A DNA stretch of 64,000 nt from Rhizobium sp. ACO-34A (GTDB lineage Bacteria > Pseudomonadota > Alphaproteobacteria > Rhizobiales > Rhizobiaceae): assembly GCA_002600635.1 (NCBI GenBank), contig CP021375.1:149274-213273 (forward strand), given 5' to 3'. How positions within the stretch are numbered: position 1 is the first letter of the stretch; each line of letters opens with the position of its first letter. Shown one piece after another: positions 44,705-54,150 of this stretch. The position numbers and the translations under genes are program-made. The notes below the pieces were generated by a model. It did not search any database. It saw nothing but the letters and a program-made list of their open reading frames with translations, and was not told the origin of the DNA.

Positions 44705-45808
44705 CTATGCTGCGAAGTGACCACCCTTCGGGAGTTCCGTCCAGTGAACGACGTTGAACGCACGCTCTACCCACTCGCGGGGCGGCATCGGGATTTCCGC
44801 GGGCAGAATGACGACGCCTGTCGGCGACTCGACTTTCTGCTCTGGGGCGAAGTGGAACGGTTGCTCGCACGCCTCGCTATAGAAGCGCATGGCGGAATGA
44901 GTGGTTCCAGTCAGCCAATAGAGCATGATGTTCGTGATCATTTCGTCCTTGGTAAGAGCGTCGTCCGGCTCACCAAGATTATGTGTCCAGCTGCGAAATT
45001 TCTCGACGTGCCAAGCAGCGAGTCCCACCGGCGAGTCGGACAGCGCGTATGCCAGGGTAAGCGGCTTAGTGGCTTGAAGTGCGAAGTAGGCTGCTTCGGC
45101 ATCGGCCCACTTCGCCGCTTCCGCAAGATACTTACTTTCGGACGGGGATAGAGGTCGATCGCTCTCCTGTATGGCGGGTCTGATGCGCGCCGAGAGATAG
45201 TTCAGGTGTATCCCAGTGACCCGGGTGGGATGGCGTAGACCGGTGCTTGCACTAATCCAGGACCCCCAGTCGCCGCCTTGGACACCGAACTCCTCATATC
45301 CCAGGGCTTCCATCAACTCGGCCCAAAGGTCGGCGACAGCGAAGAAGTTCATTCCACGTTTCTCTGGACGGCTCGAGAAGCCATATCCAGGGATAGACGG
45401 CGCAACAACCGTGAATGCATCTTCCGCCCGCCCGCCGTGCGCGAGCGGATCGGTGAGCATCGGGATGATCTTCAACATCTCGAAGAAGCGGCCGGGCCAA
45501 CCATGTATCATCACGAGTGGTACCGGGTTCGGACCTTTGCCGATCTGGTGGATGAAATGAACCTGGTTGCCGCGGATTTCCGTGATGTAGTTAGGGAAGC
45601 TGTTGATCCAGCGCTCCTGTTCGCGCCAATTGTACCGGTTGAGCCAGTAATCAACAAAGTCCTTCATATAAGAAACTGGCGGACCGAATTGCCACGCGTC
45701 CGCCGCCACCTCGTCCGGCCAAACGGTGCGGGCAAGGCGACCTCTTAAATCCTCTAGCGCCCGATCATTCGCATGAAACTGGAAAGGCTTAGGTTTTACT
45801 GGCGACAT
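44705..45808 (-). CDS. Epoxide hydrolase (EHN type), early stop
   Basis: A 367-residue alpha/beta hydrolase with the epoxide-hydrolase N-terminal domain (PFQFHANDRALEDLRGRL). It has the oxyanion motif MIHGWPGRFFE, nucleophile Asp in GVQGGDWGSW and the catalytic His in LPKGGHFAA. The TAG directly after GGHFAA is premature: the same frame continues with EVPDLLAEDIRVFFRPLR, the normal family ending. About 20 residues are lost; the catalytic residues are all kept, so activity is possible but uncertain. ATG at 45808 follows GGAG. Confidence 0.85.
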   Translation of the reverse strand: MSPVKPKPFQFHANDRALEDLRGRLARTVWPDEVAADAWQFGPPVSYMKDFVDYWLNRYNWREQERWINSFPNYITEIRGNQVHFIHQIGKGPNPVPLVMIHGWPGRFFEMLKIIPMLTDPLAHGGRAEDAFTVVAPSIPGYGFSSRPEKRGMNFFAVADLWAELMEALGYEEFGVQGGDWGSWISASTGLRHPTRVTGIHLNYLSARIRPAIQESDRPLSPSESKYLAEAAKWADAEAAYFALQATKPLTLAYALSDSPVGLAAWHVEKFRSWTHNLGEPDDALTKDEMITNIMLYWLTGTTHSAMRFYSEACEQPFHFAPEQKVESPTGVVILPAEIPMPPREWVERAFNVVHWTELPKGGHFAA

Positions 45809-45855
45809 GAAGACATCGGCTCCTTTTCTACGCGGGAACAATTTGCGCAGAACTA

Positions 45856-46689
45856 TTACTGTGGGTAATCCGTGCTCAGCGTCAGGTCTTTCCAATCATC
45901 GAAGTTCTTCCGCAGTGCGTCGAGGTGAGAAAGAGCAAGCTGATAGGCGTCAGAGCCCAACAGCAGCCGCAATGGCGGCTTCGGTGAATCGACCGCTTTG
46001 ATGATAGCGGCAGCGCCGCGGGCCGGATCGCCAGGTTGCTTCCCCGAATACCCCTGCGCAGCAGCGATACGAGCGCCGGCCGTATCCGCATAGTCCTCGA
46101 TTCTAATCCTCGACGTGATCATCGAGCGACCGGCCCAATCAGTCCGGAAACGGCCAGGCTCGACGATCGTGACCTTAATCCCAAGCGGCTCCACCTCCAT
46201 CGCCAGAGATTCTGTGAAGCCTTCGACCGCAAATTTGCTGGCGTGGTAGTAACCCGTCGCGGGGTATGCCATCAGACCGCTTAGCGACGAGACGTTGATG
46301 ATATGGCCATTGCGGCGGGCGCGCATGCCTCGGACGTGCCTGCTAAGCGCAAAAAGGCCGAACACGTTCGATTCGAACTGCCGCCGGATTTCCGCATCTT
46401 CTCCCTCTTTGATGGCGGAGAAGTAACCATAACCGGCGTTATTCACGAGGGCGTCGATGCGGCCGAAATGCGCCTCGGCGTCTGTGACCGCGCCCGAGAT
46501 CGCGGATTCATCCGTGACATCTAGCGGAAGCACCTTGGCGGTGCCGCCGTGCCCTGCAGCGAGTTCCTCGAGCCGTCCGGTAGCTCGAGCAGTCAACACA
46601 GCGTGATCCCCGCGCTCCAAGACCTGTCGAGCAAGTTCATAGCCAAATCCCGTTGAGCATCCAGTGATGAACCAAATCTTCTCCGACAT
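45856..46689 (-). CDS. Short-chain dehydrogenase/reductase
   Basis: A 277-residue SDR: TGCSTGFGYELARQVL cofactor motif, LPLDVTD, NNAGYGYF, INVSSLSGLMAYPATGYYHASKF with Ser-Tyr-Lys. The family is typical of SDRs with unknown carbonyl substrates adjacent to AraC regulators. It diverges from the AraC gene at 46933, with 243 bp between, and runs into the epoxide hydrolase gene 47 bp downstream, suggesting an SDR - epoxide hydrolase - tautomerase operon. Confidence 0.9.
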   Translation of the reverse strand: MSEKIWFITGCSTGFGYELARQVLERGDHAVLTARATGRLEELAAGHGGTAKVLPLDVTDESAISGAVTDAEAHFGRIDALVNNAGYGYFSAIKEGEDAEIRRQFESNVFGLFALSRHVRGMRARRNGHIINVSSLSGLMAYPATGYYHASKFAVEGFTESLAMEVEPLGIKVTIVEPGRFRTDWAGRSMITSRIRIEDYADTAGARIAAAQGYSGKQPGDPARGAAAIIKAVDSPKPPLRLLLGSDAYQLALSHLDALRKNFDDWKDLTLSTDYPQ

Positions 46690-46932
46690 GGGGAATGTCC
46701 TTTCGGTTAAGCACACGGCAGCGGTCGTCTGGAGACTCTGGACGAACGGCGACGACGTCTGGCGGTAGTTAGTTGAGCCGGTGGTCTGCGAGACCATGTA
46801 ATAGCAATTTGCCCATTCCAGCGGTCCGAAACTATGGACATCGTGCCAAAACTTTGCATGATCCTACCAAAGGCGGTAGGTAACAGTTCCTTCGCATTGC
46901 CAGCCGCCCGGATGTGATGAAAGGAGGTGTCC

Positions 46933-47847
46933 ATGCGCAATTTGGTGGAAGCCATGTGTGAAGTGGTCGAGCGTCATGCACGCCAGACCCGCCAGCCAAC
47001 CATCGTTCCTGGCTTGACCCTCTACCAGATGACGAAAAGCGTCCAGTCTATTCACGCTCTATACAACCCCCGAGTTTGCATCATCTTACGGGGCGGGAAA
47101 ACTGTTAGCCTGGGCGGTGCGACTTTTACTGCCGACTCATCGACCTTCCTGGTAGTGACTGTCGACCTCCCCGTCATGTCGCGTGTCGTCGCGGCGGATA
47201 ACGGCCGCTCGCATCTCGCCCTCACCCTAGATCTAGACCGGGCGCTGCTCGCGGAAGTGCTTCAGCGCCTTCAGGCACGTCCGATGTCATCGGCAGCACC
47301 GTCAGGGCTGATCGCCGCGGCTATGCAGCCGGCGCTCCTCGAGCCATTTGCGCGGCTGCTGAACCTGCTCGACCACCCCAAAGACGTCGAGTTCGTGCGG
47401 CCACTGATATTGCAGGAGATCCACTATCGACTTTTAAGCAGCGGTCTGGCCGACGCCATCGTACAGTTCGCGATGCGTGGTTCCCATCTTTGGCAGATCG
47501 GTAAGGCCACCGCTTGGATAAAAGCGAACTACAAGGAGCCAATGCGCATCAAGGTACTCGCGCAGCTTGCAGGAATGAGCGTCACGTCTTTCCATCGCCA
47601 CTTTAAGGCAACGACGCTCATGACGCCGTTCCAATACCGGACGCAGATCCGGTTGCAAGAAGCGCGACGAATGCTGATCGCGGACCGCCTTGCGGCCGGT
47701 ACTGCCGGAATGGAAGTCGGCTACGACAGCCAGTCCCAATTTAGCCGCGACTATAAGCGAATGTTTGGCGCGCCGCCCGCGTCCGACACTGCACGGCTGG
47801 CTGGCTTGTCACCTGCTATAGACGAAGAACCGATGCTAGCGAAGTGA
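46933..47847 (+). CDS. AraC-family regulator
   Basis: A 304-residue regulator. The N-terminal AraC_N domain (about 10-160; YNPRVCIILRGGKTVSLGG) is followed by a two-HTH DNA-binding domain (about 200-290): RIKVLAQLAGMSVTSFHRHFK, then AAGTAGMEVGYDSQSQFSRDYKR. AAGGAGG is 5 bp before the ATG. Regulators of this subtype usually activate a divergent SDR, exactly the arrangement here. It ends 14 bp before trbI, at the cargo-backbone junction. Confidence 0.92.
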   Translation: MRNLVEAMCEVVERHARQTRQPTIVPGLTLYQMTKSVQSIHALYNPRVCIILRGGKTVSLGGATFTADSSTFLVVTVDLPVMSRVVAADNGRSHLALTLDLDRALLAEVLQRLQARPMSSAAPSGLIAAAMQPALLEPFARLLNLLDHPKDVEFVRPLILQEIHYRLLSSGLADAIVQFAMRGSHLWQIGKATAWIKANYKEPMRIKVLAQLAGMSVTSFHRHFKATTLMTPFQYRTQIRLQEARRMLIADRLAAGTAGMEVGYDSQSQFSRDYKRMFGAPPASDTARLAGLSPAIDEEPMLAK

Positions 47848-47861
47848 AATCGGGACGTTCT

Positions 47862-49169
47862 TCAATTCCGATACCTGCCAGGAAACACAATGTCCTGTTC
47901 AACGAGAACGTTGAACTTGTAGCCCGGTCGGATCTGCAACGTCGGCTGTACGTCCATGTTCCGCTGGATCGTCCGGTCGGCCACTCGCCCGAAGGTCTCG
48001 GCGAAGTTCCGCCTCGCCGCATCGGAAGCCGTGTCCTGAGTGGCGAGCGTGGAGCTCTGCGGCACGGCCATATCGATGCCCGTTCCGATCAGGGCAATCA
48101 TGACCGCTGAGCCGAATGTTTTGAGATAGTGGTTGTTCACCTTGTCATTGAAGCCGCCATAGCCTTCCGCATCCGTGCCGGCCATCCCGCCGATCTGCAG
48201 CGTCGATCCGTTCGGGAAGATGATATCGGACCAGACGACGAGAACCCGGCTCTGGCCGAACGAGACCTTGCTGTCATAGCGACCGAACAGTTTCGTGCCC
48301 TGCGGGATTAGCAGGCGATGGCCTGTCGCGCTGTCATAGACATTCTGGCTGACCTGCGCGGTGATGCGACCTGGCAGGTCGGAATTGATGCCTGTTATCA
48401 ACGTTGCCGGAATAACCGAGCCTCTTTTTAGTTCGTATAGGGACTGCGGCGGCACGACGCGGTTCGCCAGATAGCCGAGATCCTTGAGGTCGGCATTGAA
48501 GAAATCCTCCTTGGAACTCTGTCCATTCGGATCGGCATTCTGTCCGCCCAGACCGGCGCGCAAGGCCGCGGCGTAAAGGTCGGACGCGTTTCCGTTCGCG
48601 GCTGTCATCGTCATTCGGGGCGAGGCGCTCTCATCTTTTTCTAACCGCGCTTCCAGCTTGCCGCGATCGATGGCGAGCGGCGCGTCATAGGCGGAGTCCC
48701 GCGCCTGCATCCGGGCCATCCGCTGACGCTGCTGCTCGCGAAGAACCTGCTCCTGTTGTTCACGGGCGAGACGCGCCCGCCACACCTCCTCCGGCTCCAG
48801 CTCCGAGGCGCGTCGTTCCGGCCTCTGCTCAGGCTGCTGTGCGAAGGGATTGGCTACCTTCTCTTCCGCCTTTTTGGTCTCGACCGGCGTCGGCTGGAAT
48901 GTCTCCTGCGGCTGTGGCTCGCCAATGATGCCGTCGGTGACGCCCCGTTTGATCTGGTCGGCATAGGTCGAGGCCGGATTGCCCGAACTGGTGTCCGGAC
49001 CGCTACCCTTACCGAAGTAAAGCCCGCGCGAGGCGAGCCCAAAGAAGATGATGCCGAGAAAGGCGACCAGCAGCACAATCACGACGATGATCGGCACGCG
49101 GTTCACGCGCTTGATGCCGGAAGTGGCCTGACTGTTGGCGGCCCCACCAAGCTTGAGAGACTGCACCAT
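47862..49169 (-). CDS. trbI: TrbI, mating-channel protein (VirB10-like)
   Basis: A 435-residue VirB10-type core protein spanning both membranes. One membrane helix at about 25-47, a Pro/Glu-rich periplasmic linker (ETFQPTPVETKK and a Gln/Arg-rich stretch), then the conserved C-terminal beta-barrel with RGSVIPATLITGINSDLPG, LIPQGTKLFGRYDS and a final NVLVEQDIVF. Last gene of the trb operon. Confidence 0.95.
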   Translation of the reverse strand: MVQSLKLGGAANSQATSGIKRVNRVPIIVVIVLLVAFLGIIFFGLASRGLYFGKGSGPDTSSGNPASTYADQIKRGVTDGIIGEPQPQETFQPTPVETKKAEEKVANPFAQQPEQRPERRASELEPEEVWRARLAREQQEQVLREQQRQRMARMQARDSAYDAPLAIDRGKLEARLEKDESASPRMTMTAANGNASDLYAAALRAGLGGQNADPNGQSSKEDFFNADLKDLGYLANRVVPPQSLYELKRGSVIPATLITGINSDLPGRITAQVSQNVYDSATGHRLLIPQGTKLFGRYDSKVSFGQSRVLVVWSDIIFPNGSTLQIGGMAGTDAEGYGGFNDKVNNHYLKTFGSAVMIALIGTGIDMAVPQSSTLATQDTASDAARRNFAETFGRVADRTIQRNMDVQPTLQIRPGYKFNVLVEQDIVFPGRYRN

Positions 49170-49181
49170 GATGTTTCTCCC

Positions 49182-49661
49182 TCACCCTCGCCGCATGAGC
49201 GAAAGGGCGCTTGCGGGTGTCGCACCCGATGTCGTCACGGTATAGGCCCGACCAAGCTCGACATTGCTCGTCGAGAGCCGTGCGAACATCTGGCCTTCAT
49301 AGGGCATGATCACATAGGCGAGTGGAATGACGGACGCGCCACTATCTGTCTTCTGGTCGGTAACAACGGCATAGCCCCATCCCTTCAATGCCGCCTCAAT
49401 CGCCTGTCCGAAGGGAGAACCATCCTGCTTGAGCGCAACGGTCGCCTTCCCTGGTCCGATCTGTTCGGCAAGACGGCTGACCATATCGCCCGCGATGGCG
49501 CCGGCGGCTGGTCCGGAGACCTCAGTCGGTGCTGCGCTGGTAACGAGACCGCCGGAGTCCATCGTTTGGCATCCGGAAAGGAGGATGACCAGAACGCAGA
49601 CCGCGGCTAGACAGCGGAGATAGCCAAGGCGGTTCAGGCTGTCGCGAAGGAGGTTTTGCAT
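49182..49661 (-). CDS. trbH: TrbH, mating-channel lipoprotein
   Basis: A 159-residue outer-membrane lipoprotein (VirB7-like role). The signal peptide ends in the lipobox VILLSGC. The ATG at 49661 overlaps the trbG stop as TGATG; a GTG one codon earlier is possible. The body contains [19 protein letters not shown] and a GWGYAVV segment seen in Ti TrbH. It would anchor the TrbI/TrbG core in the outer membrane. Confidence 0.9.
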   Translation of the reverse strand: MQNLLRDSLNRLGYLRCLAAVCVLVILLSGCQTMDSGGLVTSAAPTEVSGPAAGAIAGDMVSRLAEQIGPGKATVALKQDGSPFGQAIEAALKGWGYAVVTDQKTDSGASVIPLAYVIMPYEGQMFARLSTSNVELGRAYTVTTSGATPASALSLMRRG

Positions 49662-50524
49662 CACCGCCCTCCCCTGCTGATCGTCACCTTCTGCTGTTTC
49701 CAGCCGACGCCTGAGACAAGCACTGCACGATCGATATTGTAATCGACCACCATCATATTGCTTTTCATACGATAGTTGACGATGCGGTTCTGTCCGCCGG
49801 AGACGACGAAGAGAACCGGGGCATCCTGACCGGAGATTGATCGCGGAAACTGGATGTAGGTCTTTTGTCCATCCGAGTAAACTCGCGTCGGCCGCCAGCC
49901 GGCGCTGCCGGAGACGGAATAGGCAAAGCTCAATTGCTCGGCGGGAACGCCGGCGCCCGGGATCGTGCTGGCTTCCAGCCGCGCGTTGACGTCGGCAAGC
50001 TTTGCCGAAACGTCCTCGGGATATTCGAACCCGACGCGCGCCATGTATTGCGTCGCGTGCGACTTGAGCTGGATATGATAGGTCCGCCGCGACGTGGTCA
50101 CGACCATCGACGTGACCAGACCCGGCTCCGATGGCTTGACGATCAGATGGATCGCCTGCCCAGCGGCGGCACCCGATGTCGCTGGCTCCACCTTCCAGCG
50201 TACCGTGTCGCCAACGAGCACGTCACGAACCACCTCGCCGCCCTGAAGCTCGATGTCGCAGACCTGCAGAGGCGAGCAGACGACGGATGGCTGCACTTCG
50301 CCATAAAGGAAGATCACCTTCCCATCGGCGCCTTTCGTGACCAGGCCACGGCTTCCGCGCCATTGTGTCGAAATACCCATGCCTTTCGCCTCGTTGGCAG
50401 TCACACCGTCGGTGGCGAGAGAAGTAGACGGGAAGGCGGAGGAGGCTGCAACGGCGATAGCAATGATGCCGGCGCTCATCGTGACCCGAGATGGTGTGTA
50501 TGATCTGTTCATGTTCGGGGCCAT
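49661..50524 (-). CDS. trbG: TrbG, mating-channel protein (VirB9-like)
   Basis: A 287-residue VirB9-type core component. The predicted signal peptide is near residues 10-38. VirB9-like blocks include [38 protein letters not shown] and the C-terminal [18 protein letters not shown]. It forms the outer-membrane ring with TrbI and TrbH. Three starts are possible: TTG 50533, ATG 50524 and ATG 50512; the last has AAAGG at good spacing. It begins just after the trbF stop. Confidence 0.92.
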   Translation of the reverse strand: MAPNMNRSYTPSRVTMSAGIIAIAVAASSAFPSTSLATDGVTANEAKGMGISTQWRGSRGLVTKGADGKVIFLYGEVQPSVVCSPLQVCDIELQGGEVVRDVLVGDTVRWKVEPATSGAAAGQAIHLIVKPSEPGLVTSMVVTTSRRTYHIQLKSHATQYMARVGFEYPEDVSAKLADVNARLEASTIPGAGVPAEQLSFAYSVSGSAGWRPTRVYSDGQKTYIQFPRSISGQDAPVLFVVSGGQNRIVNYRMKSNMMVVDYNIDRAVLVSGVGWKQQKVTISRGGR

Positions 50525-50529
50525 GCCTT

Positions 50530-51192
50530 TCAAAGCTGCGCGGTCCAGTCAAAGTCGCGGAGATAGAGACCGATGGGATTAAGACGGATCACACCCTCGT
50601 CCTGGGGCGGCGTTAGTGTCACGGTGGCGATCCCGCGGAAGCGGCGGATGGCGGTCTCCTTGCCGCGGCGATCCCGTTCGAACTCGGTCCAGTCGATCTG
50701 GTAGGTCTGGTTCGAAAGCGCGACGATGTTGTTGACCTCGATCGCGACCGTGGAATTCTTCGCCTTCTCGAAGGGCGAATTCGAGCGAAACCAGGCATTG
50801 ACCTTTTCCGTTGCTGGATCGGAGGTGCGCAGCAGCCCGTAGGTCCGGTCGATGTACTGCTTCTGTACGACCGCATCCGGCGTGACGGATCGGAAGTTCG
50901 ACACGAAACTGCCAAGTGTCGCCCGCACCACGCGCTGATCGGCATATTCGATCTGCTGCGGAAAGCCCGAATTGACAGCCGTGCCAAGCTTGTCGACCTC
51001 GACGATATAAGGGATCAACTTCACCTGGGTGCTCTGGTAGAGCGCGTAGCCAAAACCGATGACGGCCATGGTCATGCTGGCAATGCCGACAATGCGCCAT
51101 GCGGCGGCGGCTTTTACATAGGAACCGTAGCGCTCGTTCCATTCGGTGCGCGCAGCGATGTAGGGATTATCTGGGATATTGTGTCCGGCCAT
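50530..51192 (-). CDS. trbF: TrbF, mating-channel protein (VirB8-like)
   Basis: A 220-residue VirB8-type inner-membrane scaffold. N-terminal [18 protein letters not shown], a membrane helix (about 33-53), then the periplasmic NTF2-like domain with [11 protein letters not shown] and [14 protein letters not shown]. Ti TrbF has the same length. It overlaps trbG's possible TTG start. Confidence 0.94.
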   Translation of the reverse strand: MAGHNIPDNPYIAARTEWNERYGSYVKAAAAWRIVGIASMTMAVIGFGYALYQSTQVKLIPYIVEVDKLGTAVNSGFPQQIEYADQRVVRATLGSFVSNFRSVTPDAVVQKQYIDRTYGLLRTSDPATEKVNAWFRSNSPFEKAKNSTVAIEVNNIVALSNQTYQIDWTEFERDRRGKETAIRRFRGIATVTLTPPQDEGVIRLNPIGLYLRDFDWTAQL

Positions 51193-51207
51193 TCTTTCAG
51201 CGTCCCG

Positions 51208-51835
51208 TCACTTGCTGTCGTTAATCGGCGGTGGTGAAGGCGGTGTGCCGGGCCGGCCGGAGGTTTGATCGAGTTTGGCGTTGGCAAGGCCGAGCATCGA
51301 TCCGGCATAAGCGCCGGGCGAACCGATCGCCTTTTCCTTTGCTGCGGAGCCGACGGCCCCTGCCGCGCCGCCAATCCCAGCCTGCATGCCGCGTAGCGTC
51401 GCACTGGCCAGAGACGCGCCCCCTGCCCTTGCGGCACTCGCCGCACCGAAGCCTCTGTTGGCCGCTGCTGTTGCCAAAAAGCCGGCGCCCGCCGCAAAGG
51501 ACGCGGCCTGTCCGCCATGACGAATGGCTTCCATGCCGCCGCCGACCGATGCACCCTGGACCACGCCCTGCAGGATGGGAGGCACATACATGGCGATGAC
51601 GAAGACGACCACGGAGATGCCGGCAATTGCGAGCGTCGTGATGAACTGTTCCGAGGTTGCAGTCGGCGCCTCTGCCAGACCGAGAAGAATGTCCGAGCCG
51701 ATCTTGGCGATCATGACAAGCGCCATCAGCTTCATGCCAACGGAGAAGGCATAGACAAGATACTTGATCGCGAAATCCTTGGTGTAGGAGGAGCCGCCGA
51801 GCCCAAGCATGACCATGCCGGCGAGGAGGCCGACA
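51208..51835 (-). pseudogene. trbL: trbL 3' part, cut off by IS insertion
   Basis: Encodes the C-terminal 205 residues of TrbL (VirB6-like polytopic channel protein). It begins in the target-site duplication and reads LLAGMVMLGLGGSSYTKD, through hydrophobic helices and the Gly/Ala-rich tail ending PPINDSK. The frame joins perfectly to the 5' part at 53351 if the IS and one repeat copy are removed, giving a 396-residue TrbL. An internal ATG at 51816 could start a fragment, but it would lack the N-terminal half. Confidence 0.92.
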
Positions 51836-51909
51836 TGTCCGTCGTCGAATGATTTGAGACTTTTTGGGCTTTGGAAGAATGGAGTTTCCGGCTCGGTCTG
51901 CGGGTTGAT

Positions 51910-52890
51910 TTAAGCTGCTTTGGCCTGGTGGTTCAAGCGGCGCTGTTTGATGGTGTCTCGTTTGATCCTTTCGCGTTCGAGCAGGATGGTCTGACCGCGC
52001 CCGAAGTAGACTTCGGCCGGGGTGAGATTGTCGAGGCTCTCGTGATATCGGCGATGATTGTAGTGCTCGACGAAGGCCGCGATCTGCGCTTCTAGGTCTT
52101 CCTGGAAGAAGTAGTTTTCGAGCAGGATGCGGTTCTTGAGTGTTTGGTGCCAACGCTCGATCTTGCCCTGCGTTTGCGGATGGCCGGGAGCACCGTGGAC
52201 CTGGTCGATCTTGTATTTCTCCAGCCATTCACCGAGATCGGAGGCGACGTAACACGGGCCGTTGTCGGACAGCAGGCGTGGCCGGTGCTCGACCTTGACC
52301 TTGTCGCAGCCTGATGCGGCCAATGCCAGATCGAGCGTGTCGGTGACGTCATCGACTTTCATGCCGGTGCACAGCTTCCAGGCGATGACGTAACGGGAAT
52401 AGTCGTCGAGAATGGTAGACAGGTAGAACCATCCCCAGCCAATGACCTTCAGATAGGTGAAGTCGGTTTGCCATATCTCGTTCGGCCGCGTGGTCTTGTC
52501 CTTGAACTCGTCGTTGGCCTTGATGACGATATAGGCAGGCGACGTAATCAGGTCATGGGCCTTGAGCAGGCGATAGACCGAAGCCTCTGACACAAAATAG
52601 CTTTCCGTGTCGGTGAACTTCACCGCCAGTTCGCGTGGCGAAAGATCGGCATGATCCAGCGCCATGGTGATGATCCGGTCCCTGACATCGTCGGGAATGC
52701 GGTTCCACACCCGTGATGGCGCAGACGTCCGGTCTTCCAGACCTTCGACGCCATGGGTCTGGAAGCGATCATACCAGCGGTAGAAGGTCGGCCTTGGGAT
52801 GCCGAGCTTGTCGAGGGTTTGCCTGGCCGACAGGTGCGCCTGCTCAACGAGCCGGATGATCTCAAGCTTTTCGGTAGCGGGATATCTCAT
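51910..52890 (-). CDS. Transposase OrfB (DDE integrase)
   Basis: A 326-residue transposase. An N-terminal HTH (LEIIRLVEQAHLSARQTLDKLG) and second helical domain precede the rve catalytic core: D143 in WQTDFTYLKV, D209 in LLSDNGPCY and E245 in QGKIERWHQ, spaced as DD(35)E. The C-terminal segment (YNHRRYHESLDNLTPAEVYFG) is typical of IS3-like integrases. Its ATG overlaps the OrfA stop (ATGA), suggesting translational coupling in place of the programmed frameshift found in most IS3 elements. Confidence 0.92.
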   Translation of the reverse strand: MRYPATEKLEIIRLVEQAHLSARQTLDKLGIPRPTFYRWYDRFQTHGVEGLEDRTSAPSRVWNRIPDDVRDRIITMALDHADLSPRELAVKFTDTESYFVSEASVYRLLKAHDLITSPAYIVIKANDEFKDKTTRPNEIWQTDFTYLKVIGWGWFYLSTILDDYSRYVIAWKLCTGMKVDDVTDTLDLALAASGCDKVKVEHRPRLLSDNGPCYVASDLGEWLEKYKIDQVHGAPGHPQTQGKIERWHQTLKNRILLENYFFQEDLEAQIAAFVEHYNHRRYHESLDNLTPAEVYFGRGQTILLERERIKRDTIKQRRLNHQAKAA

Positions 52891-53261
52891 TCCTCGTCGC
52901 CCCCATCCCCGATCATGCTTTTTTTGAGCAGGCGGTTCTCCAGGGTGAGATCGGCCAGCGCCTCTTTCAGGTCGCGGCTCTCCTTGCGCAGAGCCTTTAC
53001 CTCGTCACTGGTCGCCGAGCGGGCGGTGTCGCCTGCAAGGCGCTTCTTGCCCGCTTCGAGGAATTCCTTCGACCAGCTATAATACAGGCTTTCGGTGATC
53101 CCCTCGCGGCGGCAGATCGCAGCGATGCTGTCTTCGCCACGCAGCCCTTCAAGCACGATGCGGATCTTCTCCTCCGACGAATGATGCTTGCGCGTGGCAC
53201 GGCGGATGTCCTTGATCGTCTTTTCGGCCGCTGATGTTTGCGGCCCGGTTTTCTGTCTCAT
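52887..53261 (-). CDS. Transposase OrfA (HTH)
   Basis: A 124-residue OrfA protein. The HTH is HHSSEEKIRIVLEGLRGE followed by SIAAICRREGITESLYYSW. A C-terminal leucine-zipper-like helix (ESRDLKEALADLTLENRLL) mediates multimerisation in such elements. ATG at 53261 follows AAGGAAG; an upstream in-frame TTG at 53312 is less likely. Confidence 0.9.
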   Translation of the reverse strand: MRQKTGPQTSAAEKTIKDIRRATRKHHSSEEKIRIVLEGLRGEDSIAAICRREGITESLYYSWSKEFLEAGKKRLAGDTARSATSDEVKALRKESRDLKEALADLTLENRLLKKSMIGDGGDEE

Positions 53262-53350
53262 CTTCGCTTCCTTTGAATGAGCTACGATGAGCTGAAAATC
53301 CTCTCTTCTCAATTAAACCAGTTCTGTCTCAAGGGCGCTGATGTCCGACA

Positions 53351-53923
53351 GAGGCCGACATACATCTCGACCATCACGGCGACGAAGATCGCAGCGACCA
53401 GGCTGAACGACACCACGACCACGACCATGGCGAAGACGGCAGCGATCGCCAGTGCATTATCCTCCCAGAGGCCGAACTTCGCCTGTTCCGACATTTTCGT
53501 CGCGACACGAATGCCGGCGTCAAAGATATTGGCGGGAGATGCCGAGCCGCCACCGGCGCCGATCTGGTAGAGACTGTCGACAACAGCCTTGGCGAACTCC
53601 GGCCCCCTGTCGAGGATGAAGGCAAACAGGCCGATGAACATGATGCGCTTGACGAGTTCGGCGAACCAGCTGTCGAGCGAGGCGGCGTTAATCGCCAGCC
53701 ATACGGCAGCGATCCCGACCTCGATGCCGGCAAGAATCCAGAACAACGAGCGGGCGGCATTCATCACCGTCGTTTCCCAGCCCTTTGCGGCGGTGACGAC
53801 GGAATTTTCGAGTGTGGTCAGCACCTGGCCCTGTTGCGCCAGCGCGGGCGTGGTCGCCAGAAGAACGACCGCCATCGCGACAAACACCCGTTCGAGCGCG
53901 CGGGAAGAAGGAATGGCTACCAT
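53351..53923 (-). pseudogene. trbL: trbL 5' part, cut off by IS insertion
   Basis: Encodes the first 191 residues of TrbL: signal peptide (VFVAMAVVLLATTPALAQQG), then membrane helices and VDSLYQIGAGGGSASPANIF, up to MVEMYVGL. The frame then runs into the IS and stops after 14 foreign residues at 53309. The product lacks half the polytopic core, so a functional VirB6-like channel base is not expected. ATG at 53923 overlaps trbK. Confidence 0.93.
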
Positions 53924-54150
53924 CGGGGCTTCATCTCCTGGCCGCCGCGGATGTCGCGGTCGGAATTTCCGCCAAAGAACTGTTCGCGATGTCGGCGCTG
54001 TTCTTCATCGGAGGACGAATTGATTGCGGCTGTGCCCGATCCGGAGATTGGGGTGGTCTGTGGCTGGACAACGAGCCAGGTGATGACGCTCGCGCCGGCC
54101 GCGGAACCGATCGCGACGAGAGCAACAATGACGATCAGACGCGGGCTCAC
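53917..54150 (-). CDS. trbK: TrbK, entry-exclusion type protein
   Basis: A 77-residue small envelope protein with one N-terminal hydrophobic helix (LIVIVALVAIGSAAGASVI). The C-terminus EQFFGGNSDRDIRGGQEMKP is the Ti-type TrbK ending. In RP4-type systems TrbK blocks redundant entry of the same plasmid. GTG at 54150 overlaps the trbJ stop (GTGA). Its tail is almost the same as that of TrbJ, see findings. Confidence 0.88.
   Translation of the reverse strand: MSPRLIVIVALVAIGSAAGASVITWLVVQPQTTPISGSGTAAINSSSDEEQRRHREQFFGGNSDRDIRGGQEMKPRW

Larger units (their letters stand above)
51836..53350 (-). mobile_element. IS3-like insertion sequence within trbL
   Basis: A 1515-bp element with outer ends TGTCCG... 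and ...CGGACA/CCGACA type (TGTC[C/G]G inward from each side). It is flanked by a 10-bp direct repeat GAGGCCGACA (51826-51835 and 53351-53360; 11 bp if the next T is counted). It carries two leftward genes, OrfA and OrfB. Two-gene layout and a DD(35)E transposase suggest IS3-like ancestry, but IS3 elements usually duplicate 3-5 bp; a 10-bp duplication is closer to IS481-type behaviour. Confidence 0.88.
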
